Positions 33,682-44,363 of a stretch of DNA of 64,000 nucleotides are shown here, piece by piece. The position numbers and the translations under genes are program-made. The notes under the pieces were generated by a model. That model was not told where the DNA came from. It searched no databases and worked only from the letters and a program-made list of their open reading frames with translations. The stretch spans positions 51,319 to 115,318 of the forward strand of contig JAMYHL010000099.1 of NCBI GenBank assembly GCA_025531455.1. Direction: 5' to 3'. Each line of letters opens with the position of its first letter. Position 1 is the first letter of the stretch. The DNA is from Apiotrichum sp. Y4204 (taxonomy: Eukaryota; Basidiomycota; Tremellomycetes; Trichosporonales; Trichosporonaceae).

Positions 33682-35007
33682 TTACTTCTTGCCAGCCTTG
33701 TCCTTGATCGCCTCCTTGCCCTCCTCGAGCTTGTCCTTTGCCTTGTCGGCCTGGTGGTGCATCTCGTTGAGGAGCTCCTTGACCATCTTACCGAGCGATG
33801 GGGAGATGCTGCTTGCGGTCTTGACAGCGGTGTCCTCGTCAACCGGGAGCCACTTGGCGGCCTTGTCGAAGGCGCCCTGGACCTCCTTGGCGTACTGCTC
33901 GGCATAGTCGGCACCGTCCTTGGCCTTGTCACGAGCGTAATCGACGACAGCGTCTGCGGGAAGGCCAGCGTCCTTGAGAAGACCCTTGATAGACTTGGCA
34001 AGCTCATCGAGGTCCTCGCCCTTGGACTTCTTGATTCCCTCCACGAAGGCATCCGCCGACAGCTTCTTGTCCTTGCTCGCGGCCTCGATGTTCTTGTAGA
34101 TCTTGCTAGCGGCATCCTCAACGCCCTTGAGCTTGTCCTTGCCCTCCTCCTTGAGCTTCTTGGCCATGTCCTCAAAGTCGTTCGCGGAAGGAACCTTGCC
34201 GATAAGGGTCTGTCGTTAGCAACCCCTCGAGCTGGCTGAACTTACGTCAATGGTCGACTTGTACTTTCCGCCGAGCTCGTCGTTGAGCTCCTGAACGAGC
34301 TCCTTCCAGTCGATGTTCTCGACCTTGTTGTCGGCATCCTTAAGCTTGGCCTGAACGATGTCCACGACACGGGTAACCTGGTCGTTGCCGGTTTTCTTGA
34401 GCGTCTCAAGGGCGGCAGTCAGGTCGGCGTCCTTGAGCTTGTAGAGGAGCCCACCGACACCGCCGCCGGTGACTGCGGTTGCGACATGGGGCAGGTACTC
34501 CTTCGCGAGGTTGGAAGCGACCGAGAGGATGTCGCCGTCACCCGAAACAGCCTCCTTCGCAGCCTTCTTGCCGACCTCGGCGGCCTTCTGGCCCGCCTGC
34601 GAAGCGGCGTCGGAGGCGGCCTTCGTGACATCGGCCGCCTTGTCCTGGGCAGCCTGGGCGTACTCCTGAGCCTTCTCCATCGTCGCATTCATCTTGGCCG
34701 CGACGTCACGGACGGGCTTGAGGTAGAAGTAACCGCCAACTCCCAAGGCCGCGAGCGCGGCGAGCACGACGCCCTGTCCCTGCGCGGCATTGGCCGCGTC
34801 AGGTGCGGACGCGTAGCCCCTCCGCGAAATGACCTGTCGGCGGGCGAGCTGGGACGGGATTTGCCTGGGGACAGGGCGCTAAAGTTAGCCACAGACAATG
34901 CGAGTGGCGCCAAACGGGTTCCCAGAGACGCCACTGGAGGCCAGGCCGCCCTCCTTACTCACCAGAGCCGCGCGCGAGGCGATACGGAGAGTGGTCGTAG
35001 GGTTCAT
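33682..35007 (-). CDS. Mitochondria-targeted LEA-like helical protein
   Basis: Function unknown. Three exons (35007-34963, 34878-34246, 34209-33682) give 401 residues. The first ~38 residues form a basic, Arg-rich presequence without acidic residues, ending RRGYAS, which looks like a matrix-protease cleavage site. A short hydrophobic segment follows at about 52-67 (VVLAALAALGVGGYFYL). Most of the rest is Lys/Ala/Glu/Asp-rich amphipathic helix with repeated 11-residue-like periodicity (AQAAQDKAADVTKAASDAASQAG), as in group 3 LEA proteins. A glycine-rich hydrophobic stretch (TAVTGGGVGGLLYKL) sits near the middle. The C-terminus is lysine-rich (EGKEAIKDKAGKK). The features suggest an inner-membrane-anchored stress or structural protein. 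This is inferred from composition, not from a recognised domain. Confidence 0.8.
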
Positions 35008-36591
35008 TGTGGGTAGTATTTGAAGAAAAGTCGTTTGGAGGGCGATGGGTGGGAATACGCGTGGAAACTTCGTCCTTTATGGGGAACCCGGCAAAGTCGA
35101 AGTAGGTCCAGATCGCCTCACCCCAACATGCTCGCCTATGCTGACCTCCACAGCCGTGCTAGCCTGACGTCAGTCGAATGTCGGCCTGGTCTGGGTAGTG
35201 AAAAATGGCAGTACAGCACAAGGTTGTACTACTATTACTACTACCGCTACATAACCGTCCGTCGCTGATCCACAGCGCGCCTGGTCTCTGGCAGGTCCCG
35301 ACTACCTGACCACCCCGGCCGATTATGTCATTACGAACGGGGGACGCTCAGGTTATAGTCGCAGTAACCCGCTCGGACGAATGGTGTTGCAGAGCGCGAC
35401 AAATGACGTCATGTATTGACTGCCGCCCAGTGACTGCCGTCAGCACCAGGCCCAGCGGTGTCGTCAGTGTCGGGTCGTTGCCCTGCGCATCATACAGTAG
35501 TGGTGATCCCGTACCTCGACACAATTGTACCGTCGGCGGTAGCTGTCTTCCCGGCGGTTGTGAATGAAGTCGCAGTTGCAAATGTGACCTCAGCCTGCAG
35601 GTGTGTCTTGGATGGTGGTTGGATGAACCTGTTTCTGTGATCTGTCATCTGTCATGTCCGGACATGCGGACCCTGCCCGCCGCCGCACGACGTCATGGAA
35701 TTATGAGGACCAACGAGGCCGGCGCTTCGGGATGATTCTGGCTGACACTCTGCGTTCTCTGCACCTGTGGCGGCTCTATCCGTCTCGCTGCCAGTCAGAC
35801 AACGAGGTCCTGCCGTTCGGATAGTTTGCTCGTTAACATTGCACTCCTGCCAATGACACTCCTCGTGGTCAGTATGAACCGTGCAATCTGCAACTTGAGA
35901 GACCCCATTTACCTGCTGGGCAAGGCTAAATCCTCCAGGGCCCTCCGTTTAACCACCAGCCACCCATCAGAAACTTCGGCGGGCATGGTGCTTTGATCAA
36001 GCCCAACCAACTAACCACATGCTGGGGACTAGGGACTTGCTAGTGTACTTCGGCGCAGCTCAGACCTGGAGTCAATCCTGCGGAGAGCGTATGGGAGAAG
36101 CACAGTACACTGACAATATGAAGGGTTTTGGTTACGGCCTATACATAACTGTGACAAGATGGCTTCTAAACAATCTCACATCCAGGCTCTAGGTACGTTC
36201 CAGACAGCTTAGTACTGACATTTCGGCTTTCTTGATACTGCGAGGTGTGTCTTGAGCGTATTGCCGTCATCCTCGACAGTGAAGAGATACCCAGTTGTCG
36301 TTTGTGTACATTAGAGATTGGCCTTGTTGGCCAGTGCCACTTGTCAAGAGACACGGAGATGATGTCAATGTCCGTCAGTTCAGATTATCGCTGGTTGCGT
36401 CATCCGAGTTCGCGAAATTGTGAAGTTCCAAAGTACCAAAGTCCAAATGAACTCGATACACGAGACATCCACAACCATCCCTGCGGTCCGAATCACTCCA
36501 GTCTTGAGGCAGTCAAACCACTTGCAGTGCTTGGGAGAAGGCTTGAGATTCCAGGCCACAAGCACCCTACTTTCCTAGCGAGCACGCCGTG
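35008..36591. promoter_or_regulatory. Divergent intergenic region between LEA-like and aprataxin genes
   Basis: About 1.6 kb between divergent starts, probably containing both promoters. Sequence is mixed, with a short CTA/TAC-rich patch at about 35225-35255. Open frames are under 120 codons and show no family resemblance. No RNA gene recognised. Confidence 0.45.
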
Positions 36592-37770
36592 ATGGCAGCT
36601 CTCTTCGCGTTGCGCGACTATGCCCGGCTTTCAAGTCCCTCCGTGGCCCTCCCTCCCTCAACGCTCCTGATCGAACATCCCCACTGCATTGCAGTATTCG
36701 ACGCATACCCAAAGGCAAAATATCACTTCCTCGTCCTCCCGCGACTGCCCTTTTCCGGTGATGGCTCCCTCAGCGAGCGTGACCTTGATTCGCTTGGTTC
36801 GCTTCTGCGCCATCCAGCACGAGAGACAGTGATTGCCGAAATGGAACGCACTGCGGAGGAGGTTGTTGAGATGGTTCGTGACGAGATGAGCAAGACTGAG
36901 GGACGGGAGTGGGGCGTCAATGTTGGATTCCACGCTGTTCCTAGCATGCGGTAAGTTGGAAGAGAATGTGGTGCAGCAGCAGCAACAGATCAACATCGAG
37001 CTCATCAAGAAGCTAACATCAGGCATATTCACCTCCACATTATCTCTGATGACCTCATCTCACCAAGGCTCAAGCACAGGAAGCATTACAATTCGTTTCG
37101 TCCAGATCATGGATTCTTCATCCATCTCCGTGAGGTGAAGGGTTGGTTAAGCGAGATGGAAGCCGATATCCAGGGGCGTGCAAGAGTGAGTCCATGTCCG
37201 GTATTCACCGGGCATCCTTGTATTCCTAAATATTCCAGACCGTCTGATGCTGCGTTGGCGACAGCCCAGTCAGATTTCAAGGTGTCATATGAGACTCAGT
37301 CGCCGTGGAGCGACTTGCGTTTGCTAGAAGGGCCCTCACACGATGTTCATTGATGCGATCAGTGGGGGCATACAATCTCATCAGCCGTGATCCGTGCTCG
37401 TGAGATGAGTTCTTGTGCCTACTGGCGCCCAGATTGGGGTCGGGACCGTGAATCTTATGGCAGCTGCAACAGTGTGCAATTGTTGCAACCCCAATCTAGC
37501 GTCTCAGGTGTAGAAACACAATATAAACGCACACACACACACACACACAGACACTTCCCCCGCCAGCCCTTCAGGTCGTTGGTTGAATATGAGAAATTTA
37601 GCGGTCGACCCAAATGCCGTCCACGCTGACAACAGGGACTGGCAGCAAGTGAGGCGCTGCTGGCCAGCTCGCTGACGTGCTTCAAATGCGGATCGGCAAT
37701 GAACAACATTCCAGCTTTGAAGCGTCATCTCGAGGAGGAGTTCGACAATGAGGCGAGACGGAAACGGTGA
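36592..37770 (+). CDS. HNT3: Aprataxin/Hnt3 DNA-adenylate hydrolase
   Basis: Removes AMP from abortive DNA ligation 5' ends; acts in nuclear DNA break repair. Three exons (36592-36950, 37023-37185, 37636-37770) give 218 residues. The HIT domain spans most of the protein, with AVFDAYPKAKYHFLVLPRLPF near the start and the histidine triad HIHLHII from exon 2, followed by LKHRKHYNSFRPDHGFFIHL, as in aprataxin. The C-terminus has the aprataxin C2HE zinc finger: CFKC at the start and LKRHLEEEF at the end. The ATG has a GTG codon just before it that would add nothing. Intron 2 (37186-37635) is unusually long at 450 nt and carries a CA repeat at about 37530-37549. The single-frame fit across both introns makes the model firm. 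Confidence 0.93.
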
Positions 37771-40700
37771 TGCGTCTGCACTGATTCGGCCTTGCGAGTA
37801 GAAGGGATAGGAATGACATGACACCCGCCTCTTACTGATAGTGAAATGTACGACACCAACGTGAGATACCAACTGGTGAATGTCGCGGTCGAGGTACCAT
37901 GTTGAGTCGTTGCCAATGTACAGTAGCTAGCACATGGCGTACCGACAACTACTGCCGTCAGTGTTGTAGGGCGAGCCCGTCCGGGTGCGGCAAATGCCGA
38001 CTGTCTGATACAACCAGCGATGCACAAGTGGTGGATGGGGTGAGAATGGCCAGGAACAAACTAAGACCCACGACCGGCCCACCCGGCCACAGCTATCTCT
38101 GATGGATGCCGCGGGCAGCGCCCGTGATGGGCGCATTTCAGCCTCAGACGTTCAGACGGGGCATCCATTGCCTGGCATTCCATGACGGTGCAACACTCGA
38201 TCAATCCTCGCAACGCGGTGTCGAGACGGTTGGGTGCTGAGACGGTTGGGTGCTAAGATGGCAATAAACGGAATCGGAAATGAGGCAGGCAAATGATCTA
38301 CGCAACCTCGGTGCCATGTAAACTTTCTGCAAGCAATCTATCGTTGGCGGCTGAGTGAATATGTATAAATGGACAATGAGCCACTGGGACAATAGTACGA
38401 CATCTAGAGAGGTACAAAGAGTTTCGAGATCACACGGCCATTGCTGCAGCGAGATCAGAGATCAGACACCAGGCGGCCTTGCATCGCGCCCCGATCAGGC
38501 GATCGCAGTCGGCGCTGACGTGGACCCGCTGCGATACCCGATCAGCTGTCGTAAATCATCCGGACCCATCAAGGCCCTCCGGTTCGAGTTTGCCGTTTGC
38601 TGCTGACATGCTGTACAATCGCGGTCTGGTTGGTCCCAACCTTCGCGCAAATGGAGCGGCTTCTTCCTCACGAGTCGCGCGGCATTTGCAGTGCGAGGTC
38701 CGGTGCCGAGGGGCGTGGATGCCGGCTGGACACAGTTGCGCAGCTGTGCATAAAAGTGTCGTACGCGTTCCCGATCTAATGGTGCGCCTACGTCAGAAAA
38801 CAGCTTTGGACAGGGCTGGACGACGGCACTAATGTGCGCACCGAGATCAGGCTTCCCAGTTGCAGGTCGCTCGAGGACCATCACCTAATCTACCGAGGAC
38901 GTTTGCCTCACGCGTTTTGCGAGTGGTGCTGTATGCTGCAGTCTATAATACTGTGGACAGGACAAGCAGTCCCTGAGCGAGCAAGTTCACATTCCATATG
39001 CTCTTGGACGATACCGGACCATGCTGTATATCGAGGCTCATTAGGTTCTTCTAACGTCGTTGGCAAAGAGGGGGTTAAGTCATGAAATGCCGTGGTTCTG
39101 AGCACCATGCTGGAAGAGCTATCGATGTAATGACTCAGTTGTGTTGCTCCTGTGATGCTAGGGTTCCGTCCCTGCCTCGAAAGTTGTTGGACGGCGGGTA
39201 TGACTCAACAGGGACGATACCAGCGGCTCATGCCGGCATGCCGACGGTTCACCGCATGATAGCACGCTGCTGCCAAGTAGTACTCCCGTACATGTCTCAC
39301 AGCAACTGTGCATGCTCATAGATGTCGGATCGAGTGGACACCTGAGCACCCAAGTCATGCGTTCTTTCCGCGCTCGGTCGTATGCCATTTGCTGTAATCG
39401 AAACAACGTCGCAACGGTCGGACCGGCATCTTCGGCGAGTTTGTCAGTGTTATCGTCAGGTTTGTATGGTTGTTACGGCAGAAAGGTGTGGGCAGCGAGG
39501 AGACTCGTTACTAAGGGGTTCCGCTCCATAGGACGTGCCGGTCAGAAAGATCTATCTGTAGTCATGAGCCTGCTTGCCTCTATTCGGGCTACGCTCAGTT
39601 TGCGGTGATCATTATCATAGAGGCGGCCAGCAATGGCGTCAGAGGTTGGAGGCAGTACCGAACAACGTAACAGCGCAGCGGCAACATAGGCAGAAACAGG
39701 GTTTGTGGCCCATGGAGATTACGGCACAACTTCGGCCATGAAACCGATATATCAGTCAGAACAAAGGTGCGCAACCGATAAGGTTTGTCCTAGAGGACGA
39801 CGAGATTCCGTCGCATCTGCCAGGCCTGCTATGCAAGAAGCTTTAATGGCCGTTGAGCACACAACTCTTGCCGAGAGACGACAGGAAATTACCAGGTCAA
39901 CGTTCAGTTTGCATGTGTTGGTGATCTCACAGAAAGGTTTAGCCGTAGTCTTTGTTACAGATGGTTAATATCCGCCCTTGTCCGGGGGGAGCCATGCCGC
40001 CATGCCACCCTGCTCAGGCCTGGTTGCAAGGTGGACGGCTAGGTAGATGGCGGAAACATGGACTGAGCGGTATCAGAGCCAAGGCTGAAGCAAAGCAGAC
40101 CATAAATCTCCGCGTGCTCCGCACACTTCTCATTGTATGCATTGTAGAAGGGACCAGACGAGAGTTTGAGAGGCGTATTGCTAATCCTGCCTCAGTGGCC
40201 AGTGGCTCAGGTGTTGAATAGAATGCGATTCACGCGATTGTGTGGGCGTGGCCGCCTTCAAGCCTCTTGAGGGGCGGCGCGGTATGAGGCGTTCGCACAC
40301 AACCGAGAACGGTCTTCTGAAGCACCCTGCAAGGAAAAGATGCCTCATGTCATCAAAACGCCCAGCGCACCTGTTAGACCTGCAACTATGCCGACCATGT
40401 CGGCATGTCTCGGTATACTAGAGCAGCTGTTCCTGGCTTCAGCCCTCTCCTCCGGCTTGGGTGCCGAGCATCGGGCCATCTGGGCTATAGCATGTACTTT
40501 ACAGGATCACAGGACTGACCTTTACTCTCCACAAGTTCTTCTCGCATAGCTTGTATTCGTCCTTCTATTCCGTCCTGCCCGGGTGCGCCTGCTCAGTGGA
40601 TCAGCAGCCCACCCGCCGCAAGGAGGAAGCTCTAACCTGGTCAGTGCTGAGAACCCACCATGGCTTTCGTTCTACATGTATCATTGGTCGTCGTGCAGAA

Positions 40701-43700
40701 CCCAAGTTCAGTTATGGGCCTGAACGAAAGTGAAGAGTCAATCTGCCTGATCATGGTCGACTATGTGTCTAGCCGCAAGATAGGGGCCACCAAATCGTCG
40801 CACCCCGCTTGCAAGCGACGGGCCCGGCCCCATACAACGCAACACCAACGCAACGGTTCGCCATCATGTGTCAGAACCTTTAAGGGTAGCCCGGAGTCAA
40901 TCTAAAAGATTACCACAAAAGCGATTGCGAAGGAATCTGCGTGCCCTATGAAGCAGGACATAGAGACCTAGCAAGAGCTCGCGGGAGACACGTTATGTTC
41001 CCAAAACGCTGCGAGAACAGAGGACCCGTTTTCGGCTGGGTACCAAGTGCTGACTTTGCGCCCTTGCGACCTTGATGAGGACGCAGTCTATTGTTCCAGC
41101 CGATTCTCGTCCAAAGCAAACGGGGAAGAGGTGCTGGAGGTGCAAGACTACATGCCGCGCGAGTTGCGATTGCCCAGCTCTGCTGTACAATGGACATGTG
41201 TCGGTTCCGACGTCCACTCGGTGAGCCGAGATGGGTAGGAGAGCTGGAAAGATACCTGCAGTAGGCAGAAGAAGGGAGAGACACGAGTTGCGGGTCGAGA
41301 AGGCTACGGCGGCTGTCAGGGCTGAGCCGCCGCTCTGCGACGTGCGGCGTCGTATGCCTCCTGAGTTACCCATCACACCCTGGCTACAATGGATACATGG
41401 GTGGCTCAGAGTATCAGAGTTTATTGCACATTTCCTGCATGGCATCCAGTAGACAGCGGTAGCGCAAAGAAGACCAAGAGGAACAAGGAAGAGGAACGAC
41501 TGAGCGGCGGCGAGACCACCAGTCGGTCAGTTTGAAAAGGCAACGACGGAGCCGCGTTTCGCCTCGCACTCGTCCCACATGCCCGGGATCCGGCACTCGG
41601 TTAACAGCCATCGGGGGCGAGGCGAGGCGTGGCGGCGATGAGCAGCCTCCTTCTCGAACCTGTCGCAGGTCAGCGGTATGCGCATACCTGGGTTGCACAA
41701 CCGGCAACCGCAAGCACACGCCAATCGCGGAGATTGCGCTCCGACATGTGCGCCGCGCGCGAGTTCCTGTTGCTGCCAACTGCGCAGTTGTTACCTGAAT
41801 GCCTTCACGAGTCTGGGCGGTTCCACGGAAGGCGACAAGGGCGGAGAGGAGAGAGCGCAGAGAGCCGACGAGGCGGGTGGGCGGGAGGCCCAAGGCCAGA
41901 TATCCTCCACCCTGTCCAGCTCGTCTCCCTCTCCACTCCTCCTCTGAACTCTGCCCTGTGCTGCTGCACGACAGAGAAAGGTCAATCCCGCGCGGCGGCG
42001 GCGGCAGTTGGGGCCAGTCTTAGCGGGCGGACAGCGGTGGCCGTCAGTCAGGTCAGTTTGGCAGCGCTACTAGTGCTGTTGTTACAACAACTGGCCAGAG
42101 ACCAGAGGGGCCCAGGGTTTAGCAGTAGTAGTAGTGACACTCTTTTGTCGAGAGCATGTATGTACTTGTATGTATGTATAGTAGTAGGGCAGGGTTTGTA
42201 CGGCAATGGGTGTGCGTGCATGCTGCAACGCGGGTTATTGATCGACGTCGTTTGCTCATCGTGGTCGTCTGTCTCCTGTCCACCTCTGCTTGAGTCAACC
42301 CCCCCATCCCGCACTGTCCGGGGTTGGTTTCTGTCTCTCGCTCTTGTCACACTCTCTCTCTCTCATTCTCTCTCTCTCTCTCTCTATCTCTCCCTCCCTC
42401 CCTCTTGCTCATTCCTCCCTCCCTCTTCGCTGCACCGTTTTCATCTTATCTTTATTCCCGATTCTGGTCGCCCTCTTCACCGCGAGTCCTGCGCGGTCCT
42501 TTCTTCTCTTCCATCATCTGTAGCATTCGCACTCTCCACCCGGTCTCCCGTCTCTTTCCTTTGTTCGCCTCGTCCACCAACTTCTACCAGCACCCCCACC
42601 CGGGGCAACAACGCATCAGCCAACACGCTCGTCCCTTCCCCTCCACCGTGACACATCTGCAGGCTACCTTGCTGTGCGGTTACCATTAAGTTGCCGCTAC
42701 CTTTCTGTTCTCGTGTTGTCGGCCGTCCTCTAGCCCCTCGCAGTGATCTAGGCTCACGTCGTTGATCGGCGCCCTTGCGCCTTCCTGTCCTTTCCTTATT
42801 TATTTCAACCACATCCCGACGCTACTGCCGTGCGCCGTCAACGGACCATTCTGTTTATCGACTCTGTCCGATCGGTACCAGCGAAGTCACCGCTGAAGAT
42901 ACGCTACGCGGCAACGGAAGCAGCAGCAGCAGCAGCAGCAGTGGATAAGTCGTCCGCTCAGTGCGAGGAGGTTTGTAAGCTGTACACAGCACACGACAAC
43001 CCACATCGACTACTCATACAACCAGTTCGATACCGATTGAAATCTTCGACAGAAACCTCCCTCGGAGACCCTAGCACACACACGCACACACACATTTACA
43101 CCTACGTCCCCGACGTTCCTCTCTTGTGCGGTGCAAGACGCAGCGACCTTCCGGACAACGGCGCAGCCACCGCCTAACGCGACCTCGGCTCATCGGTTCA
43201 CAAGGCTCGGCTTCAACTTGGCATCGTTCTTGAGCTGCACCTCCCTCATTCGGCCCCCATTCTTATCCCTTGTGAGCGCCCCACCCTATTCCCTTGAGTG
43301 TACGCACACGAGTTTGCCCGTCGTTCCCGACAACCCTAGAAAGCAGCGCATCTAGGTCACCAAAGTCAGTCATCCATTGCCTCCAGATCTCGGTGTCGTC
43401 CTCCCCATGTCGGTCACCTACGCGCAAGCGTGGCACGGTGAACCGCGTCATGACGAAAGGGTGCTCACTGATCGCACCACATCTGTAATCATTCGTCTGT
43501 CAACCTAAATCCCTTGTCCGTTACTCTCTTCCCACCGGCTTCCAGCCCTATGTGTGCATGGCTGGCCTCGAGGTGCTGTCCCAGTATGCAGCATCGCCTC
43601 GTGCCGAGCGGCACCGACACCGGGGCTTGTCAATCCCCTGTGTTCATCCTGATGAAGGGGCTTCAGTTGAACCCGGGTTGTCGATGTACATAAACGGTTC

Positions 43701-43840
43701 CATTCCACCGCCCTCATTCACTGTTGACTTCTCGCCCCTCTCCTCCCTTCCTCTCCAAGTCCAATTATTCACCACCTTCATTGTCCTGCTTCATCGTGCA
43801 ACTACTCGATTCACCTGCGACCTGTTACACATCAACTGAC
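37771..43840. other. Large gene-poor region upstream of the CSL gene
   Basis: About 6 kb with no supported gene. From 37771 to about 41400 open frames stay at or below about 150 codons, and I found essentially no GTRAGT-type donors in phase with them. From about 42300 the plus strand is pyrimidine-rich, with CT runs (about 42350-42425), and looks like the promoter and long leader of the CSL gene. A (GCA)n run lies at about 42918-42941. A 340-codon open frame (41629-42651) is made of Ser/Leu/Pro text translated from these CT runs and is not credible. No transposon or tRNA seen. Confidence 0.5.
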
Positions 43841-44134
43841 ATGCCAGTCGGCGACCCCTGTTCCTCAGGCTCGCCGCTATCGAGTCCGTCCAACCCAGAC
43901 TCTCCGTATACCTCGTCTACCTGGAGCTCTATTTCCCCTCCAGCATCACCGCGGCCTCGAGACCCAGTATCCCGACCTTTGCTGCATCACTCTGTGAGGT
44001 ATCAGCATTTGCAGCACTCGTATTGGGCGACTGCACGAACTGCGTTTAGCTCGACGGCATACCCTTCCGGCCCATACTCGACCAGGCACTATTTTGATAC
44101 CATGTGGCAATCCCAGCACCCAGGCGGTGGCGGA
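43841..44134 (+). CDS. Possible upstream coding exon of the CSL gene
   Basis: An ATG at 43841 opens 98 codons of protein-like Ser/Pro-rich text (SGSPLSSPSNPDSPYTSSTW and SSISPPASPRPRDPVSR). It ends at a GTGAGT donor at 44135. The acceptor CCCAG ending at 44330 has a pyrimidine-rich run before it. Removing 44135-44330 joins this exon in phase 0 to the frame of the CSL protein, 11 codons before its internal ATG at 44364. The combined protein would be 1044 residues. Composition supports it; nothing in it is conserved, so it may also be leader. Confidence 0.45.
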
Positions 44135-44363
44135 GTGAGTGGTTCCGCTCCAAAGACTCCAGTTATGAACATTCCAGCTGGGTGTCGAGACATCCGGCCA
44201 ACCCGGGCTAGTCCAAGTGCTGACACCATTTCTCCCCCCAACACCTGTCCGTCGTCAATTCTACTGTCAACTATTCCCCTCCATTCCCTCGCCTTCTCAT
44301 TTCCATTCCACCGCATCCGGCGTGTCCCAGCCCGTCACCTTTGCAACGCACGGCCAGTTTGCT

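Noticed and set aside
41629..42651. 340-codon plus-strand open frame
   Set aside because: The long Ser/Leu part comes from CT microsatellite runs; there is no conserved segment, and it lies in the probable CSL promoter/leader.
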